A DNA stretch of 64,000 nucleotides from JAJTHJ01 sp046316025. GTDB taxonomy: Bacteria > Pseudomonadota > Gammaproteobacteria > Burkholderiales > Burkholderiaceae_F. The translations under genes and the position numbers were made by a program. The notes beneath the pieces were generated by a model. It worked only from the letters and a program-made list of their open reading frames with translations, had not been told where the DNA came from and did not search any database. Shown here piece after piece: positions 50,022-58,504 of this stretch. The number at the start of each line of letters is the position of its first letter. Position 1 is the first letter of the stretch. The stretch is from contig JBKCXU010000108.1 in NCBI GenBank assembly GCA_046316025.1, positions 82,057-146,056 on the forward strand, written 5' to 3'.

Positions 50022-51518
50022 ATGAAGAGACAAGCATTGCTGGGCGCGCTGCTCGCCGTCGCGTTCGCCGCGACGGCTTGCGCACAGACGTTCAAGATGA
50101 CCACACCGTTCGCGCCGGGGGTGGCCGTGCCCGACAAGATCGAGTCCTCGATCGGGACCTTGAACCTCGACTACGGCTACCCCTCGGCCGAGACCGTCGA
50201 CAAGATCTACGACAACCTGGACCGCTCGCGCGCGCTGCAGGCCTATCTGCTGGCGATCCCCATCGTCAACCAGGCGGGCATGCGCGATTCGATCCGCAAG
50301 TTCGGGCCCGACAACCAGACCGACGTGATCTGGGAAGACCTGGTCGATCCGCGGACCGTCGAGCTGACTGCCAACGACAACACGATCTACAACTTCGTCT
50401 GGGTGGACACGAGCAAGGGCCCCTTGGTGGCCGAGATTCCGCCCAAGGTGCTGGGACTCGTCAACGACTTTTGGTACAAGTGGGTGGCCGACGTGGGCAT
50501 CACCGGGGCCGACCGGGGCGCCGGCGGCAAGTACCTGCTGCTGCCGCCCGGATACAAGGGCGAGATCCCCCCGGGGTATCACGTCGTGCGGCCGAACACC
50601 TTCGGCAACTGGTTGGTGTTTCGCGCATTTCTGGTGGACGGTTCGACCCGGCCCGGCGTGGAATCGGTCAAGAAGAACCTGCGGATCTATCGCTTGGCCG
50701 ATGCCGCCAGCCCGCCGACCATGAAGTTCGTCAATGCCTCGGGAGTTCCGGCGAACTTCGTCGCACCGGGCGACTACTCGTTCTGGAATCTCTTGAACCA
50801 GGTGATCCAGGAAGAGCCGGCAGAGGGTTCCGATCCCACCACCTTGGGCCTCTTTGCCTCGATCGGCATCGTCAAGGGCCAGCCCTTCAACCCCGATGAG
50901 CGGATGAAGAAGATCCTGACCGACGCCGCCAACATCGGCGCCGTGACGGCGCGCACCATCGCCTTCAAGATCCGTTCAAAGGAAGCCTACTTTTATCCGA
51001 ACAGCGCATGGCGCCTGCCGTTCTTTGGCGGCTACAAGTTCGAGGTGGCGCCCGGAGTCAGCAACCTGGACGGTGCCGCTTTCTACTATTACTTCGCCAC
51101 CGGCGTCACGCCCGCGATGGAAGAGAAGATGGTGGGCCGGGGCTCGCAATACCCCTGGTCGGTGCAGGACGCGAAGGGCAATCCCTTCGATGGCGGCAAG
51201 AACTACAAGCTGCGCCTGCCGCCCAACGTCCCGGTCAAGGACTTCTGGTCGGTGATCGTCTACGACAACCAGACCCGCTCGATGGTGCAGACCGACCAGA
51301 AGGCACCCAGCGTCAGCAGCCAGAACAAGGGCGTCAAGACCAATGCGGACGGCTCGGTGGATGTCTACTTCGGACCTAAGGCGCCTGCGGGCATGGAGAA
51401 CAACTGGGTGCAGACGATTCCAGGCAAGGGCTGGTTCATGATCCTGCGCCTCTACGGTCCGCTGGAGCCGTGGTTCAACAAGACCTGGCGGCCGGGGGAG
51501 ATCGAACTGCAACCCTGA
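50022..51518 (+). CDS. Exported DUF1254/DUF1214 domain protein
   Basis: A 498-residue protein with a signal peptide (LLGALLAVAFAATACAQ). The N-terminal half has DUF1254 features (SAETVDKIYDNLDRSRALQA; NDNTIYNFVWVDTSKGPLV; RYYLLQ-like KYLLLPPGYKGEIPPGYH). The C-terminal half is DUF1214 (NSAWRLPFFGGYKFEVAPGV; NYKLRLPPNVPVKDFWSVIV; NWVQTIPGKGWFMILRLYGP). Members of the family are exported and of unknown activity. It is probably under control of the divergent AraC regulator. Confidence 0.9.
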   Translation: MKRQALLGALLAVAFAATACAQTFKMTTPFAPGVAVPDKIESSIGTLNLDYGYPSAETVDKIYDNLDRSRALQAYLLAIPIVNQAGMRDSIRKFGPDNQTDVIWEDLVDPRTVELTANDNTIYNFVWVDTSKGPLVAEIPPKVLGLVNDFWYKWVADVGITGADRGAGGKYLLLPPGYKGEIPPGYHVVRPNTFGNWLVFRAFLVDGSTRPGVESVKKNLRIYRLADAASPPTMKFVNASGVPANFVAPGDYSFWNLLNQVIQEEPAEGSDPTTLGLFASIGIVKGQPFNPDERMKKILTDAANIGAVTARTIAFKIRSKEAYFYPNSAWRLPFFGGYKFEVAPGVSNLDGAAFYYYFATGVTPAMEEKMVGRGSQYPWSVQDAKGNPFDGGKNYKLRLPPNVPVKDFWSVIVYDNQTRSMVQTDQKAPSVSSQNKGVKTNADGSVDVYFGPKAPAGMENNWVQTIPGKGWFMILRLYGPLEPWFNKTWRPGEIELQP

Positions 51519-51685
51519 CCTTCTGAGGCGCGAGCGGCCCGCCGCCGCTCGCTCCAACGCGGCCGCCGACCGTCCTGCTAGGACGCAGGCGGTTCCAGGT
51601 TCGGCGTCAAGCCATGGGTCTCGCTACCCGGTCGATGGTGTTCCACACGTTGCACGCATGTCCCGCCGACACTGGCGGTCGGGCG

Positions 51686-52018
51686 TCAGGCGGCAACCCG
51701 CTGGGCCAGCGCCTCTTGTGCCAACGTATTGATGCTCTTGCCTTCGGCTTCAGCGGCGATGACGAGCTTCTCGTGTAGCTCCGGCGGAATTCGGAGGTTG
51801 AACTTCCCGGAGTAGCTGCGTCGCGGCTCGATGCCCTTCTTTTTGCAGACATCGAGAAAGACCGTCAAGGACTTCTTGAATTCCGTCCGCAGTTCTTTCG
51901 GCGTCTTGCCATAAAAGTCGGCGCCGCCGGTCAGGCCGAGAATCTCGCCCCGGAACATGTCGAGTTCCGGGTCGTATTCGATCTTTGCGTGGTAGCCGTC
52001 TACGGTCATCACGTTCAT
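51686..52018 (-). CDS. hicB: HicB-family antitoxin
   Basis: A 110-residue protein: a partial RNase-H-like HicB fold (YHAKIEYDPELDMFRGEILG; GADFYGKTPKELRTEFKKSL) followed by a ribbon-helix-helix DNA-binding tail (FNLRIPPELHEKLVIAAEAE; SINTLAQEALAQRV). It should neutralise HicA and repress the operon. ATG 52018 overlaps the hicA stop as ATGA. The toxin-first order is usual for hicAB. Confidence 0.88.
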   Translation of the reverse strand: MNVMTVDGYHAKIEYDPELDMFRGEILGLTGGADFYGKTPKELRTEFKKSLTVFLDVCKKKGIEPRRSYSGKFNLRIPPELHEKLVIAAEAEGKSINTLAQEALAQRVAA

Positions 52019-52269
52019 GGCTTCACTCCATGCTGTTCGAGCCACTTCTTCACCGACGCCACGGCGCCTTTGTCCGTCTTCGGCGAGGGATGGGGCCGGT
52101 GGAAGACGCGCACCTCACCGAACAAAACAATGGCGACGCGGCTGCCTTCGCGTTCACTGACTTCCGCGCCCAGACCGCTCAGGAGCGCCTCGATGTCCTT
52201 CCACGCAATGTTTGCGCTGGTCGGGTGGGCGAAGATCGCCGCCAGCGTCTTCCGATGGGCGCGCTTCAT
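52015..52269 (-). CDS. hicA: HicA-family toxin (mRNA interferase)
   Basis: An 84-residue protein: KTLAAIFAHPTSANIAWKDI, LLSGLGAEVSEREGSRVAIV, then RVFHRPHPSPKTDKGAVASV. It belongs to the HicA variant with a VFHRPHP active-site segment in place of GSHHIF; His is the likely catalytic residue for cleaving mRNA. ATG 52269 is immediately upstream of hicB and the two overlap. Confidence 0.82.
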   Translation of the reverse strand: MKRAHRKTLAAIFAHPTSANIAWKDIEALLSGLGAEVSEREGSRVAIVLFGEVRVFHRPHPSPKTDKGAVASVKKWLEQHGVKP

Positions 52270-52275
52270 TTCAGG

Positions 52276-52296
52276 ATGATACCAATGTGCGGTACC
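52276..52296 (-). promoter_or_regulatory. Possible hicAB operator and -10 region
   Basis: GATACC-AATGTGC-GGTACC (52278-52296) is a near-perfect dyad overlapping a TATCAT -10-like box on the minus strand, a few bases before the hicA ATG. HicB-type autoregulation would suit such a site. No clear -35 was found. Confidence 0.3.
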
Positions 52297-52416
52297 AAAC
52301 ACGGCACTGCGGCGTTGTGGCGCGTGCCGCAGCCCAAGTGAAGCGCCGCGAGGTCCGGGCGGCTCTTTGCATCGAGTTGCCACCCGGACTCCGGCGCCTG
52401 CGCGCCTGCATCCGGG

Positions 52417-52698
52417 CTAAGCGTTCGCCTGCGCCCTCTGCTCCAACGCCTCAATCGCCGGCAACTTCTTCCCCTCCAGAAACTCCAGAAACGCGCCGCC
52501 GCCGGTGGAGATGTAGCTGATGCGATCGCCGATGCCGTACTTGGCGATGGCGGCCAGCGTGTCGCCGCCGCCGGCGATGGAGAAGGCGCCGTTGGCGGTG
52601 GCGTTGGCGATGGCGAGTGCCATCTGGTGCGTGCCCTCGGCAAACGCGTCGAACTCGAACACGCCCACCGGCCCGTTCCAGACGATGGTGCCGGCCTC
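52417..52698 (-). pseudogene. Duplicate 3' end of pgk (C-terminal fragment of phosphoglycerate kinase)
   Basis: The minus strand encodes the last about 90 residues of phosphoglycerate kinase (GVFEFDAFAEGTHQMALAIA ... GGGAFLEFLEGKKLPAIEAL), then ANA and a stop. The DNA from about 52430 to 52698 is nearly identical to the 3' end of the intact pgk at 55700-55970, with about nine differences, in the same orientation. Upstream homology stops abruptly at 52698. The fragment has no catalytic N-domain and is presumed non-functional. Confidence 0.88.
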
Positions 52699-53002
52699 TG
52701 GATTAAAGGGGCCCCTATAATTCGGTTCGATCTGGCATCCGCTGCGGTGACCCGCCAGCTCGCAGCAACACTCGAGGACCTAGACCGCTGGCTGCGGCAA
52801 CGGAGCTGAACGAGCAGAATCGGAGCACTGCCAAACAGTACCTTGGTCATACCATAATCTGACCAGAGACATGTTTCGCGGATGCCGGACACTGAATAGA
52901 CTGTTATCAACAACAGGTAACTATTTTTAGTTCTCATTACCTTCGCACCCACCGCTGGTTCTTTGATAGCCGGGCATTGCGGCTCTCCTCAGGAGTTTCA
53001 TC
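52699..53002. other. Lower-GC junction region, possible IS remnant
   Basis: Beginning exactly where pgk homology ends, this stretch contains a palindrome AGGGGCCCCT next to TATAAT (52715-52731). A short frame ends VTRQLAATLEDLDRWLRQRS, and GGATGCCGGACACT lies at 52880-52893. The last is the inverse of AGTGTCCGG at 53628. It may be the tail of a lost transposase gene plus its terminal repeat; I cannot identify the element. A Shine-Dalgarno CAGGAG for the next gene lies near 52990. Confidence 0.3.
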
Positions 53003-53566
53003 ATGAAGCGCAAACAGATCGCCCTTTTTGTTGCCGGCTGTTTCACCGCGGGCACCGCACTCGCCGCCACTCAGGGCCAGCTCGGCAACACGTCTACCGC
53101 GAATTTCAGTCTTACGGTTCAAGCACCGGTAATTCCCCGCCAGGTGCAAGTGCTTAACGTCAGCGACATCAGCTTTAACAACAGCTCGCGCAGTGAACGC
53201 GATTCGAGTCGTCCTGGGGCAACCATGGCGTTCTGCGTGGTCGATACCAACGGGGGTTCGGTGAATTTATCCATCACTAATTCGTATGCCGACGGCACCT
53301 TTGCATGGACCGCGCAAACACCCGAAGGGGAAAACATCCAATTTCAGATCGACCTAACGGACTTCGCCGTTGTGAATTTATGGGGAAGCATTCTCGGAAC
53401 GACCTATCTTGCGACCGTTCCAACTACCTTTGTGAGTAGTACTGCGGGCGCCTGTGGCGCGGGAAATATAAAAATTCATCCGAGGCTATATATTTCTGAC
53501 ATGCCGCAGACGTTTCCGGCGAAGACGTATTCCACGACCATGACGATCGTCGCGTCACCGAACTAA
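53003..53566 (+). CDS. Exported pilin- or spore-coat-U-like beta-rich protein
   Basis: A 187-residue protein with a signal peptide (IALFVAGCFTAGTALAA). The mature region starts TQGQLGNTSTANFSLTVQAP and contains FCVVDTNGGSVNLSITNSYA and later AGACGAGNIKIHPRLYISD, ending in beta strands (TYSTTMTIVASPN). Alternating Ser/Thr/Asn-rich strands and two Cys suggest an immunoglobulin-like fimbrial or SCPU-type subunit, without usher or chaperone genes nearby. Codon use is clearly more AT-rich than the neighbours, which suggests transfer. Not firmly assigned. Confidence 0.5.
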   Translation: MKRKQIALFVAGCFTAGTALAATQGQLGNTSTANFSLTVQAPVIPRQVQVLNVSDISFNNSSRSERDSSRPGATMAFCVVDTNGGSVNLSITNSYADGTFAWTAQTPEGENIQFQIDLTDFAVVNLWGSILGTTYLATVPTTFVSSTAGACGAGNIKIHPRLYISDMPQTFPAKTYSTTMTIVASPN

Positions 53567-53724
53567 GCGTTTTATATTCTGTCATCGCGGAACGGCGGCG
53601 CATGTTTCGAACATCGTGAAGACGGTAGTGTCCGGTCGACTTCGGGGCGGATGCCCGGAAACCCAGTAGCGGCGTGGCTTTGATGGAAGTCAGGGGTGTC
53701 TCCGATTTGAACGGCGCAGCCGGT

Positions 53725-53928
53725 TTATGCCACCCCCGCGGCCTTGTTTCGGCCGGAGGGATCGGCACCGCTGAGCTTGCCAGCCCGCTGCGCCTTGACC
53801 CAGTTAAACAGCGTCTGCTCCACCACTCCCAGCGTGCGCGCCGCCGCCGCGATGCTCTGCCCGCCTTCGACCAGCCGCACTGCCTCCTGCTTGAACTCCA
53901 GCGTGTATCGTGCCCTTGGCTTCGTCAT
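53725..53928 (-). pseudogene. IS3-family transposase orfA fragment
   Basis: A 67-codon frame: MTKPRARYTLEFKQEAVRLV, then a helix-turn-helix AAAARTLGVVEQTLFNWVKA and GKLSGADPSGRNK. It matches the N-terminal DNA-binding part of IS3-group OrfA but stops about 30 residues early, and no orfB follows. It is a relic. AGTGTCCGGTCGAC at 53628 may be one end of the element. Confidence 0.7.
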
Positions 53929-53998
53929 CTCCGAACTCCTTGCTCAAATTGAACCACGCAGCAAGGGATACGTTTTTCGAGGGCAAGGTCAGATTCCA

Positions 53999-54640
53999 CT
54001 ACCTCCAATGGCGGATTTGCCCGATCACGGCCTCCGCCATCGCCTCCATCGACTTCTGCGTTGCGCCGCCACGCGATGCGGCCGCAAGCCCAAACACCAT
54101 CAATAAAGTAAGGCTCATGCGTTCATGCATGATCTCATGTCTTGTGGTTCCGTAGGCGCGCTCAAGCGCTCTCATCAAGCCGCCACGCAAGGCATCGACG
54201 TGTTGCTGCGCCACCCGGCGAACACGTGCATCGAGCTCATGCTCCTGCGCGAGACTAAGCAGAAGACAGCCACCCTGCCCTGCGGACAGCCACTCCGCGT
54301 GCGCGCGGACGAAACGCTCAAGTGCTGCGCGACCGTCCGCCGCCTCTAAGGCCGCTAGCACGGCATCGGAAACGGCCGCGCGATAGCGCTGCGCCACGCG
54401 GACCAATAGCTCTCCCTTGGTGCCGAACGCAAGGGCGACGCTAGAGGCCCCCATGTCCATGGCCTGCATCAAGGCTCGCATGCCGCAACGATGTACGCCC
54501 TTAGCCCAGATGAGCGTCAACGCGGCCTGCTCGGCTTGTGACGCATCGAAAGTCGCGGGTCGCCCGCGGGGACGGCGCAGAAGCGGCGGAACCGTCGGTT
54601 CCGGTGTGCGCGAGGATTTCGGCTGGCAGCGAATCGACAT
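53999..54640 (-). CDS. TetR family transcriptional regulator
   Basis: A 213-residue regulator with a basic, Pro-rich leader and an N-terminal HTH (AALTLIWAKGVHRCGMRALM; MDMGASSVALAFGTKGELLV), in which the recognition helix departs from the usual S-x-x-x-x-Y-x-x-F. The C-terminal ligand domain contains LERFVRAHAEWLSAGQGGCL and SLAQEHELDARVRRVAQQHV. It is divergent from an alpha/beta hydrolase with 51 bases between starts, so that gene is the likely target. Confidence 0.8.
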   Translation of the reverse strand: MSIRCQPKSSRTPEPTVPPLLRRPRGRPATFDASQAEQAALTLIWAKGVHRCGMRALMQAMDMGASSVALAFGTKGELLVRVAQRYRAAVSDAVLAALEAADGRAALERFVRAHAEWLSAGQGGCLLLSLAQEHELDARVRRVAQQHVDALRGGLMRALERAYGTTRHEIMHERMSLTLLMVFGLAAASRGGATQKSMEAMAEAVIGQIRHWR

Positions 54641-54660
54641 TTCGTTTCAACTGATACAAT
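54634..54660 (+). promoter_or_regulatory. Possible promoter for the alpha/beta hydrolase
   Basis: TCGACA (54634-54639) and TACAAT (54655-54660) each match five of six consensus bases; the spacer is 15, shorter than ideal. The -35 box overlaps the tetR start codon, so TetR binding here could repress both genes. Confidence 0.4.
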
Positions 54661-54691
54661 AATAGCCGTTACCTTACCTGAGAAGCCAACC

Positions 54692-55552
54692 GTGACCGTT
54701 CTCGCCACTGGATTTGAGCGTTTGGTCCTGGATGCTGGCCCGGTGCGCTTTTCGGCGCTCGCCTGCGGGAATCCAGCCGATCCGTTGATGCTGTGCCTGC
54801 ACGGTATGCCTGCGTCCAGCGAAATTTGGCGCGAGATTTTGCCGCTGCTGGCCAGTTCGGGCAGGAGAGTCGTCGCACCCGACCTCGCGGGCTTTGGCGC
54901 AACGAGATACGCCGCAGGCTGGCGCCCGACTCTCGCTGCGAACGCAGATGCCCTGTGTGGCTGGGTCTCCAGCACACCGCAGCGGCGTGCGTGGTGGGTT
55001 GGGCACGATTTGGGTGGCGCCGTTGCACAGCTTGCGCTCATCAAGCGCCCGGATACGATCATCCGGATGACGCTGTCGAATTGTCCGCACGGCGTCAGCT
55101 TTCCAGTGCCAGCCGTCGCACGCTTACGGGCGCTGGCCCGTTGGGGTCTTTACCCGCTCCTGGCTCGCAGCGGGCTGATGGCGGGGCGACGCAGCACCGC
55201 TGCGATTCGAGCTGCGTTTGCCGATCGAAGCAAACTCACTGCGGAACTCGCTCAGAGAGTCTTCTGGGACCAGAAAGTCAGCAGCCCAGAAGGTCGCACG
55301 GCATTCGCGGCATTTCTGTCGAATTTGGACGAACAGACCTTCGCGCGGGAGACGGCGGACCTGACGTGCGGTCCCGCTCCGATACAACTCGTCTGGGGAA
55401 TGCGGGATCGTTATCAGCCGTGGCATCCGGTTGGTGAGGGATTGGCGCGGCAACTGGGTACAGCCAGTATCGTCGCGCTCGACCACTGCGGCCACTTCGG
55501 GCCGATCGAAGTACCGGAGGATTTCGCCGCCGCCTTATTGGATTTCCAATAA
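54692..55552 (+). CDS. Alpha/beta hydrolase with Asp nucleophile (haloalkane dehalogenase/epoxide hydrolase type)
   Basis: A 286-residue soluble protein starting at GTG 54692. The oxyanion segment LHGMPASSEIWREI, the nucleophile elbow VGHDLGGAVAQL (Asp where esterases have Ser), the acid in WGMRDRYQPWHP and His in LDHCGHFGPIEVPE are visible. An Asp nucleophile points to dehalogenase, epoxide hydrolase or related chemistry rather than esterase activity. The substrate is unknown. The divergent TetR regulator suggests induction by a small compound. It lies within the segment bounded by the two pgk 3' copies. Confidence 0.85.
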   Translation: MTVLATGFERLVLDAGPVRFSALACGNPADPLMLCLHGMPASSEIWREILPLLASSGRRVVAPDLAGFGATRYAAGWRPTLAANADALCGWVSSTPQRRAWWVGHDLGGAVAQLALIKRPDTIIRMTLSNCPHGVSFPVPAVARLRALARWGLYPLLARSGLMAGRRSTAAIRAAFADRSKLTAELAQRVFWDQKVSSPEGRTAFAAFLSNLDEQTFARETADLTCGPAPIQLVWGMRDRYQPWHPVGEGLARQLGTASIVALDHCGHFGPIEVPEDFAAALLDFQ

Positions 55553-55694
55553 CTGCAACCACGCGCGGGCCTATCGCGGCACAATAAACGTGCGGAAAGT
55601 TGCGCTTTTTTTCTAGGCCATCGATCTGCCTTAATCGCGATCAGTGGACCCCAGCGAACCGACAGCCTGCGGCCTCATCGCGGTCCGTGTGCCT

Positions 55695-56897
55695 TCAACC
55701 CTGCGCCCGCTGCTCCAACGCCTCTATCGCCGGCAACTTCTTCCCCTCCAGAAACTCCAGAAACGCGCCGCCGCCGGTGGAGATGTAGCTGATGCGATCG
55801 CCGATGCCGTACTTGGCTATCGCCGCCAGCGTGTCGCCGCCGCCGGCGATGGAGAAGGCGCCGTTGGCGGTGGCGTTGGCGATGGCGAGCGCCATCTGGT
55901 GCGTGCCCTCGGCAAAGGCGTCGAACTCGAACACGCCCACCGGCCCGTTCCAGACGATGGTGCCGGCCTCGGCGATCGCGTGCACCAGCCCCAGCGCGCT
56001 CTGCGGGCCGATGTCGAGGATCATCTCGTCGGGCTGTACGTCGTTGGTCCGGGTGACGCGCGGCGTGGCGTCGGCCTTGAATTCCTTGGCGACCACCACG
56101 TCCACCGGCAGCGGCAGCGTGCCGCCCTTGGCCGCCAGCGTTTGCAGTATCTCCTTGCACTGGAGTACGAGGTCGCGCTCGGCCAGCGACTTGCCGATCG
56201 GGAAGCCCTCGGCGAGCAAGAAGGTGTTGGCGATGCCGCCGCCGACGATCAGCCGGTCCACCTTGGCGGCGAGGTTGTTCAGGATGGTGAGCTTGGTCGA
56301 GACCTTGCTGCCGGCGACGATCGCCATCAGCGGCCGCTTGGGGTTGCCCAGCGCTTTGCTTAACGCATCGATCTCCGCCGCCAGCAGCGGGCCGGCACAG
56401 GCGACCTTGGCGTACTTGGCGATGCCGTGGGTGGTCGCCTCGGCCCGGTGCGCGGTGCCGAAGTCGTCGTTGACGTAGACTACGCACAGCGCGGCCATCT
56501 TGCGGGCCAGGTCGTCGTTGTTCTTCTTCTCGCCCTTGTTGACGCGGCAGTTTTCTAACAGCACCACCTGGCCGGGCGCGACCTCGACACCATCGACCCA
56601 GTTCTGCTTCAACTCCACCGGGCGGCCGAGCAGTTCGGACAGGCGCTTGCCCACGGGGGCGAGCGAATCCTCGGGCTTGAACTCGCCCTCGGTGGGCCGC
56701 CCCAGGTGCGAGGTGACCATCACCGCGGCGCCGGCGTCCAGCGCCATCTGAATCGCCGGCACCGAGGCGCGGATGCGCGTGTCTTCGGTGATGTTGCCGG
56801 CGTCGTCCTGCGGAACGTTGAGGTCGGCGCGGATGAAGACGCGTTGGCCGGCGAGTTGGCCGGAAGAGGCGAGGCTCTGTAGGGTGAGGACTTTCAT
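55695..56897 (-). CDS. pgk: Phosphoglycerate kinase
   Basis: A 400-residue enzyme of full length: VFIRADLNVPQDDAGNITED, SHLGRPTEGEFKPE, VLLENCRVNKGEKKNNDDLA, AIVAGSKVSTKLTILNNLAA, GGGIANTFLLAEGF and GGGDTLAAIAKYG, with the C-terminal ISTGGGAFLEFLEGKKLPAI. It makes ATP from 1,3-bisphosphoglycerate in glycolysis or runs in reverse in gluconeogenesis. ATG 56897 has CGGAG upstream. It is downstream of gap with an R1 repeat between. Its last about 270 bases are duplicated at 52430-52698. Confidence 0.97.
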   Translation of the reverse strand: MKVLTLQSLASSGQLAGQRVFIRADLNVPQDDAGNITEDTRIRASVPAIQMALDAGAAVMVTSHLGRPTEGEFKPEDSLAPVGKRLSELLGRPVELKQNWVDGVEVAPGQVVLLENCRVNKGEKKNNDDLARKMAALCVVYVNDDFGTAHRAEATTHGIAKYAKVACAGPLLAAEIDALSKALGNPKRPLMAIVAGSKVSTKLTILNNLAAKVDRLIVGGGIANTFLLAEGFPIGKSLAERDLVLQCKEILQTLAAKGGTLPLPVDVVVAKEFKADATPRVTRTNDVQPDEMILDIGPQSALGLVHAIAEAGTIVWNGPVGVFEFDAFAEGTHQMALAIANATANGAFSIAGGGDTLAAIAKYGIGDRISYISTGGGAFLEFLEGKKLPAIEALEQRAQG

Positions 56898-56933
56898 TGG
56901 AACTCCGTGAAGGTCGAGTTACCGGAAGGCGTG

Positions 56934-57036
56934 GCGGTCTTCCCTCACCCGGCGCTACGCGCCACCCTCTCCCGGGGGGAGAGGGTTGTCTAGCCCCTCT
57001 CCCGCCGGGAGAGGGGTTGGGGTGAGGGAGGGCCGC
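56934..57036. repeat. R1 dispersed repeat between gap and pgk
   Basis: GCGGTCTTCCCTCACC (56934-56949) is mirrored at 57021-57036 with two changes. Inside are two CCCTCTCCCG...CGGGAGAGGG foldbacks. This copy lacks the central segment of the longer R1 copies. It could attenuate gap-pgk cotranscription. Confidence 0.82.
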
Positions 57037-57077
57037 AAGCTACGAAGAGAGGCAAGAAACGGTCGGCACCGCCGCGC

Positions 57078-58088
57078 TTACTTCGCCCCCATCAACGCCA
57101 CAGTCGTGTCGAGCATGCGGTTGCTGAACGCCCACTCGTTGTCGTACCAGCTCGACACCTTGACGAGCCGCCCCGACACCTTGGTGAGCGACGATTCAAA
57201 GACGCTGGAGCGCGGGTCGTGGTTGAAGTCGCTGGACACCAGCGGCTCGGCGTTGTAGCCGAGGATGCCTTTCAACTCGCCATCGGCCGCGGCCTTCATG
57301 ATGGCGTTGATTTCTTCCACCGTGGTATCGCGCGCGGCGATGAAGCTCAGATCGACCACCGACACATTGATGGTCGGCACGCGGATCGCGTAGCCGTCCA
57401 GCTTGCCGTTGAGTTGCGGCAGCACCAGGCCCACCGCGGCGGCGGCGCCGGTCTTGGTCGGGATCATGTTGTGCGCGGCGGCGCGGGCGCGGCGCAGGTC
57501 TTCGTGATACACGTCGGTCAGCACCTGGTCGTTGGTGTAGGCGTGGATCGTCGTCATCAGGCCGTTGACCAGACCGATCTTCTCGTTCAGCGGCTTGACC
57601 AGCGGGGCCAGGCAGTTGGTGGTGCACGAGGCGTTGGAGATCACGGTGTCGCTCGCCTTCAACACGCCCTGGTTGACGCCATAGACGATGGTGGCGTCCA
57701 CATCCTTGCCGCCGGGGGCGGAGATGATGACTTTCTTCGCCCCGCCCTTGAGGTGCGCGGACGCTTTTTCTTTGCTGGTGAAGTAGCCCGTGCACTCGTA
57801 GACCACGTCCACGCCCAGTTCGCCCCAAGGCAGTTCGGCCGGGTTGCGGTTGGCCAGCACACGGATGCGGTCGCCATTGACGATCATGCTGTCGCCATCG
57901 ACCACGACCGTGCCCGGAAACTTGCCGTGCGCGGTGTCGTACTTGGTCAGGTGCACGTTGGTCTTGGGGTCGCCGAGGTCGTTGACGGCGACGATCTGAA
58001 TGTCGTGTTTCTTGCCGCCTTCGTAGTGCGCGCGCAGGATGTTGCGGCCGATGCGGCCATAGCCATTGATGGCAACCTTGATCGTCAT
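57078..58088 (-). CDS. gap: Type I glyceraldehyde-3-phosphate dehydrogenase
   Basis: A 336-residue enzyme: IKVAINGYGRIGRNILRAHY for NAD binding, the catalytic Cys in ISNASCTTNCLAPLVKPLNE, HAYTNDQVLTD, RARAAAHNMIPTKTGAAAAV and SWYDNEWAFSNRMLD. It oxidises glyceraldehyde 3-phosphate in glycolysis. It precedes pgk on the same strand, the usual glycolytic pairing. A short perfect palindrome GACGCCAGGCGTC lies about 100 bases upstream (58190-58202). Confidence 0.97.
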   Translation of the reverse strand: MTIKVAINGYGRIGRNILRAHYEGGKKHDIQIVAVNDLGDPKTNVHLTKYDTAHGKFPGTVVVDGDSMIVNGDRIRVLANRNPAELPWGELGVDVVYECTGYFTSKEKASAHLKGGAKKVIISAPGGKDVDATIVYGVNQGVLKASDTVISNASCTTNCLAPLVKPLNEKIGLVNGLMTTIHAYTNDQVLTDVYHEDLRRARAAAHNMIPTKTGAAAAVGLVLPQLNGKLDGYAIRVPTINVSVVDLSFIAARDTTVEEINAIMKAAADGELKGILGYNAEPLVSSDFNHDPRSSVFESSLTKVSGRLVKVSSWYDNEWAFSNRMLDTTVALMGAK

Positions 58089-58504
58089 GATGGGCTCCGG
58101 AGGTTCGGGAGGGATGGGGCCGCTCGATGCAGGCGGCGCCGGGCGTCGCGCGAGCGGGATCGAAAACGCAAAACCGGCAGGAGTTTAGCGACGCCAGGCG
58201 TCTCGCCACTCTGCGCAAGATCAAGACCGCGACGAGCGCCGCGCGCCGCCGCACCTGGAGCGGGCGCTCGACACGCTCGCGGTGCAATTGCCCGACAATA
58301 CGCGCCGTTTGTTCCGATCCGGATTCTGGAAGCAACGGGCCGTCGGCGTCAGCCGGCATCGTTCCCCGCCAGTTCCAATCGACGCAGGGCAACTGCCCTG
58401 CAATGACGTGAGTGCCGCGCACCAGTGCTCGCGTCCCGGATCGGGGGGTTGCGGTTCACCACCGCGATTCAGGTCGATTGGGCGGACCAACCAGGGGGAC
58501 GAAG
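58089..58504. other. Gene-free stretch between divergent gap and the SpeD-SpeE fusion
   Basis: No gene is supported here. Two perfect dyads are visible: GACGCCAGGCGTC (58190-58202), nearer gap, and GCAGGGCAACTGCCCTGC (58384-58401), nearer the polyamine gene. AGGGGGAC just before 58505 is the ribosome-binding site of the fusion gene. The dyads may be operators; nothing else was identified. Confidence 0.35.

Noticed and set aside
55591..55613. Intrinsic terminator with a T7 run downstream of the alpha/beta hydrolase
   Set aside because: The T-run is present, but the preceding bases form only a three-base stem, too weak to call.
52430..55970. Canonical integrative island with att sites at pgk
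   Set aside because: No integrase or excisionase gene is present and the direct repeat is about 270 bases, too long for a normal attachment core. The duplication is reported without that mechanism.
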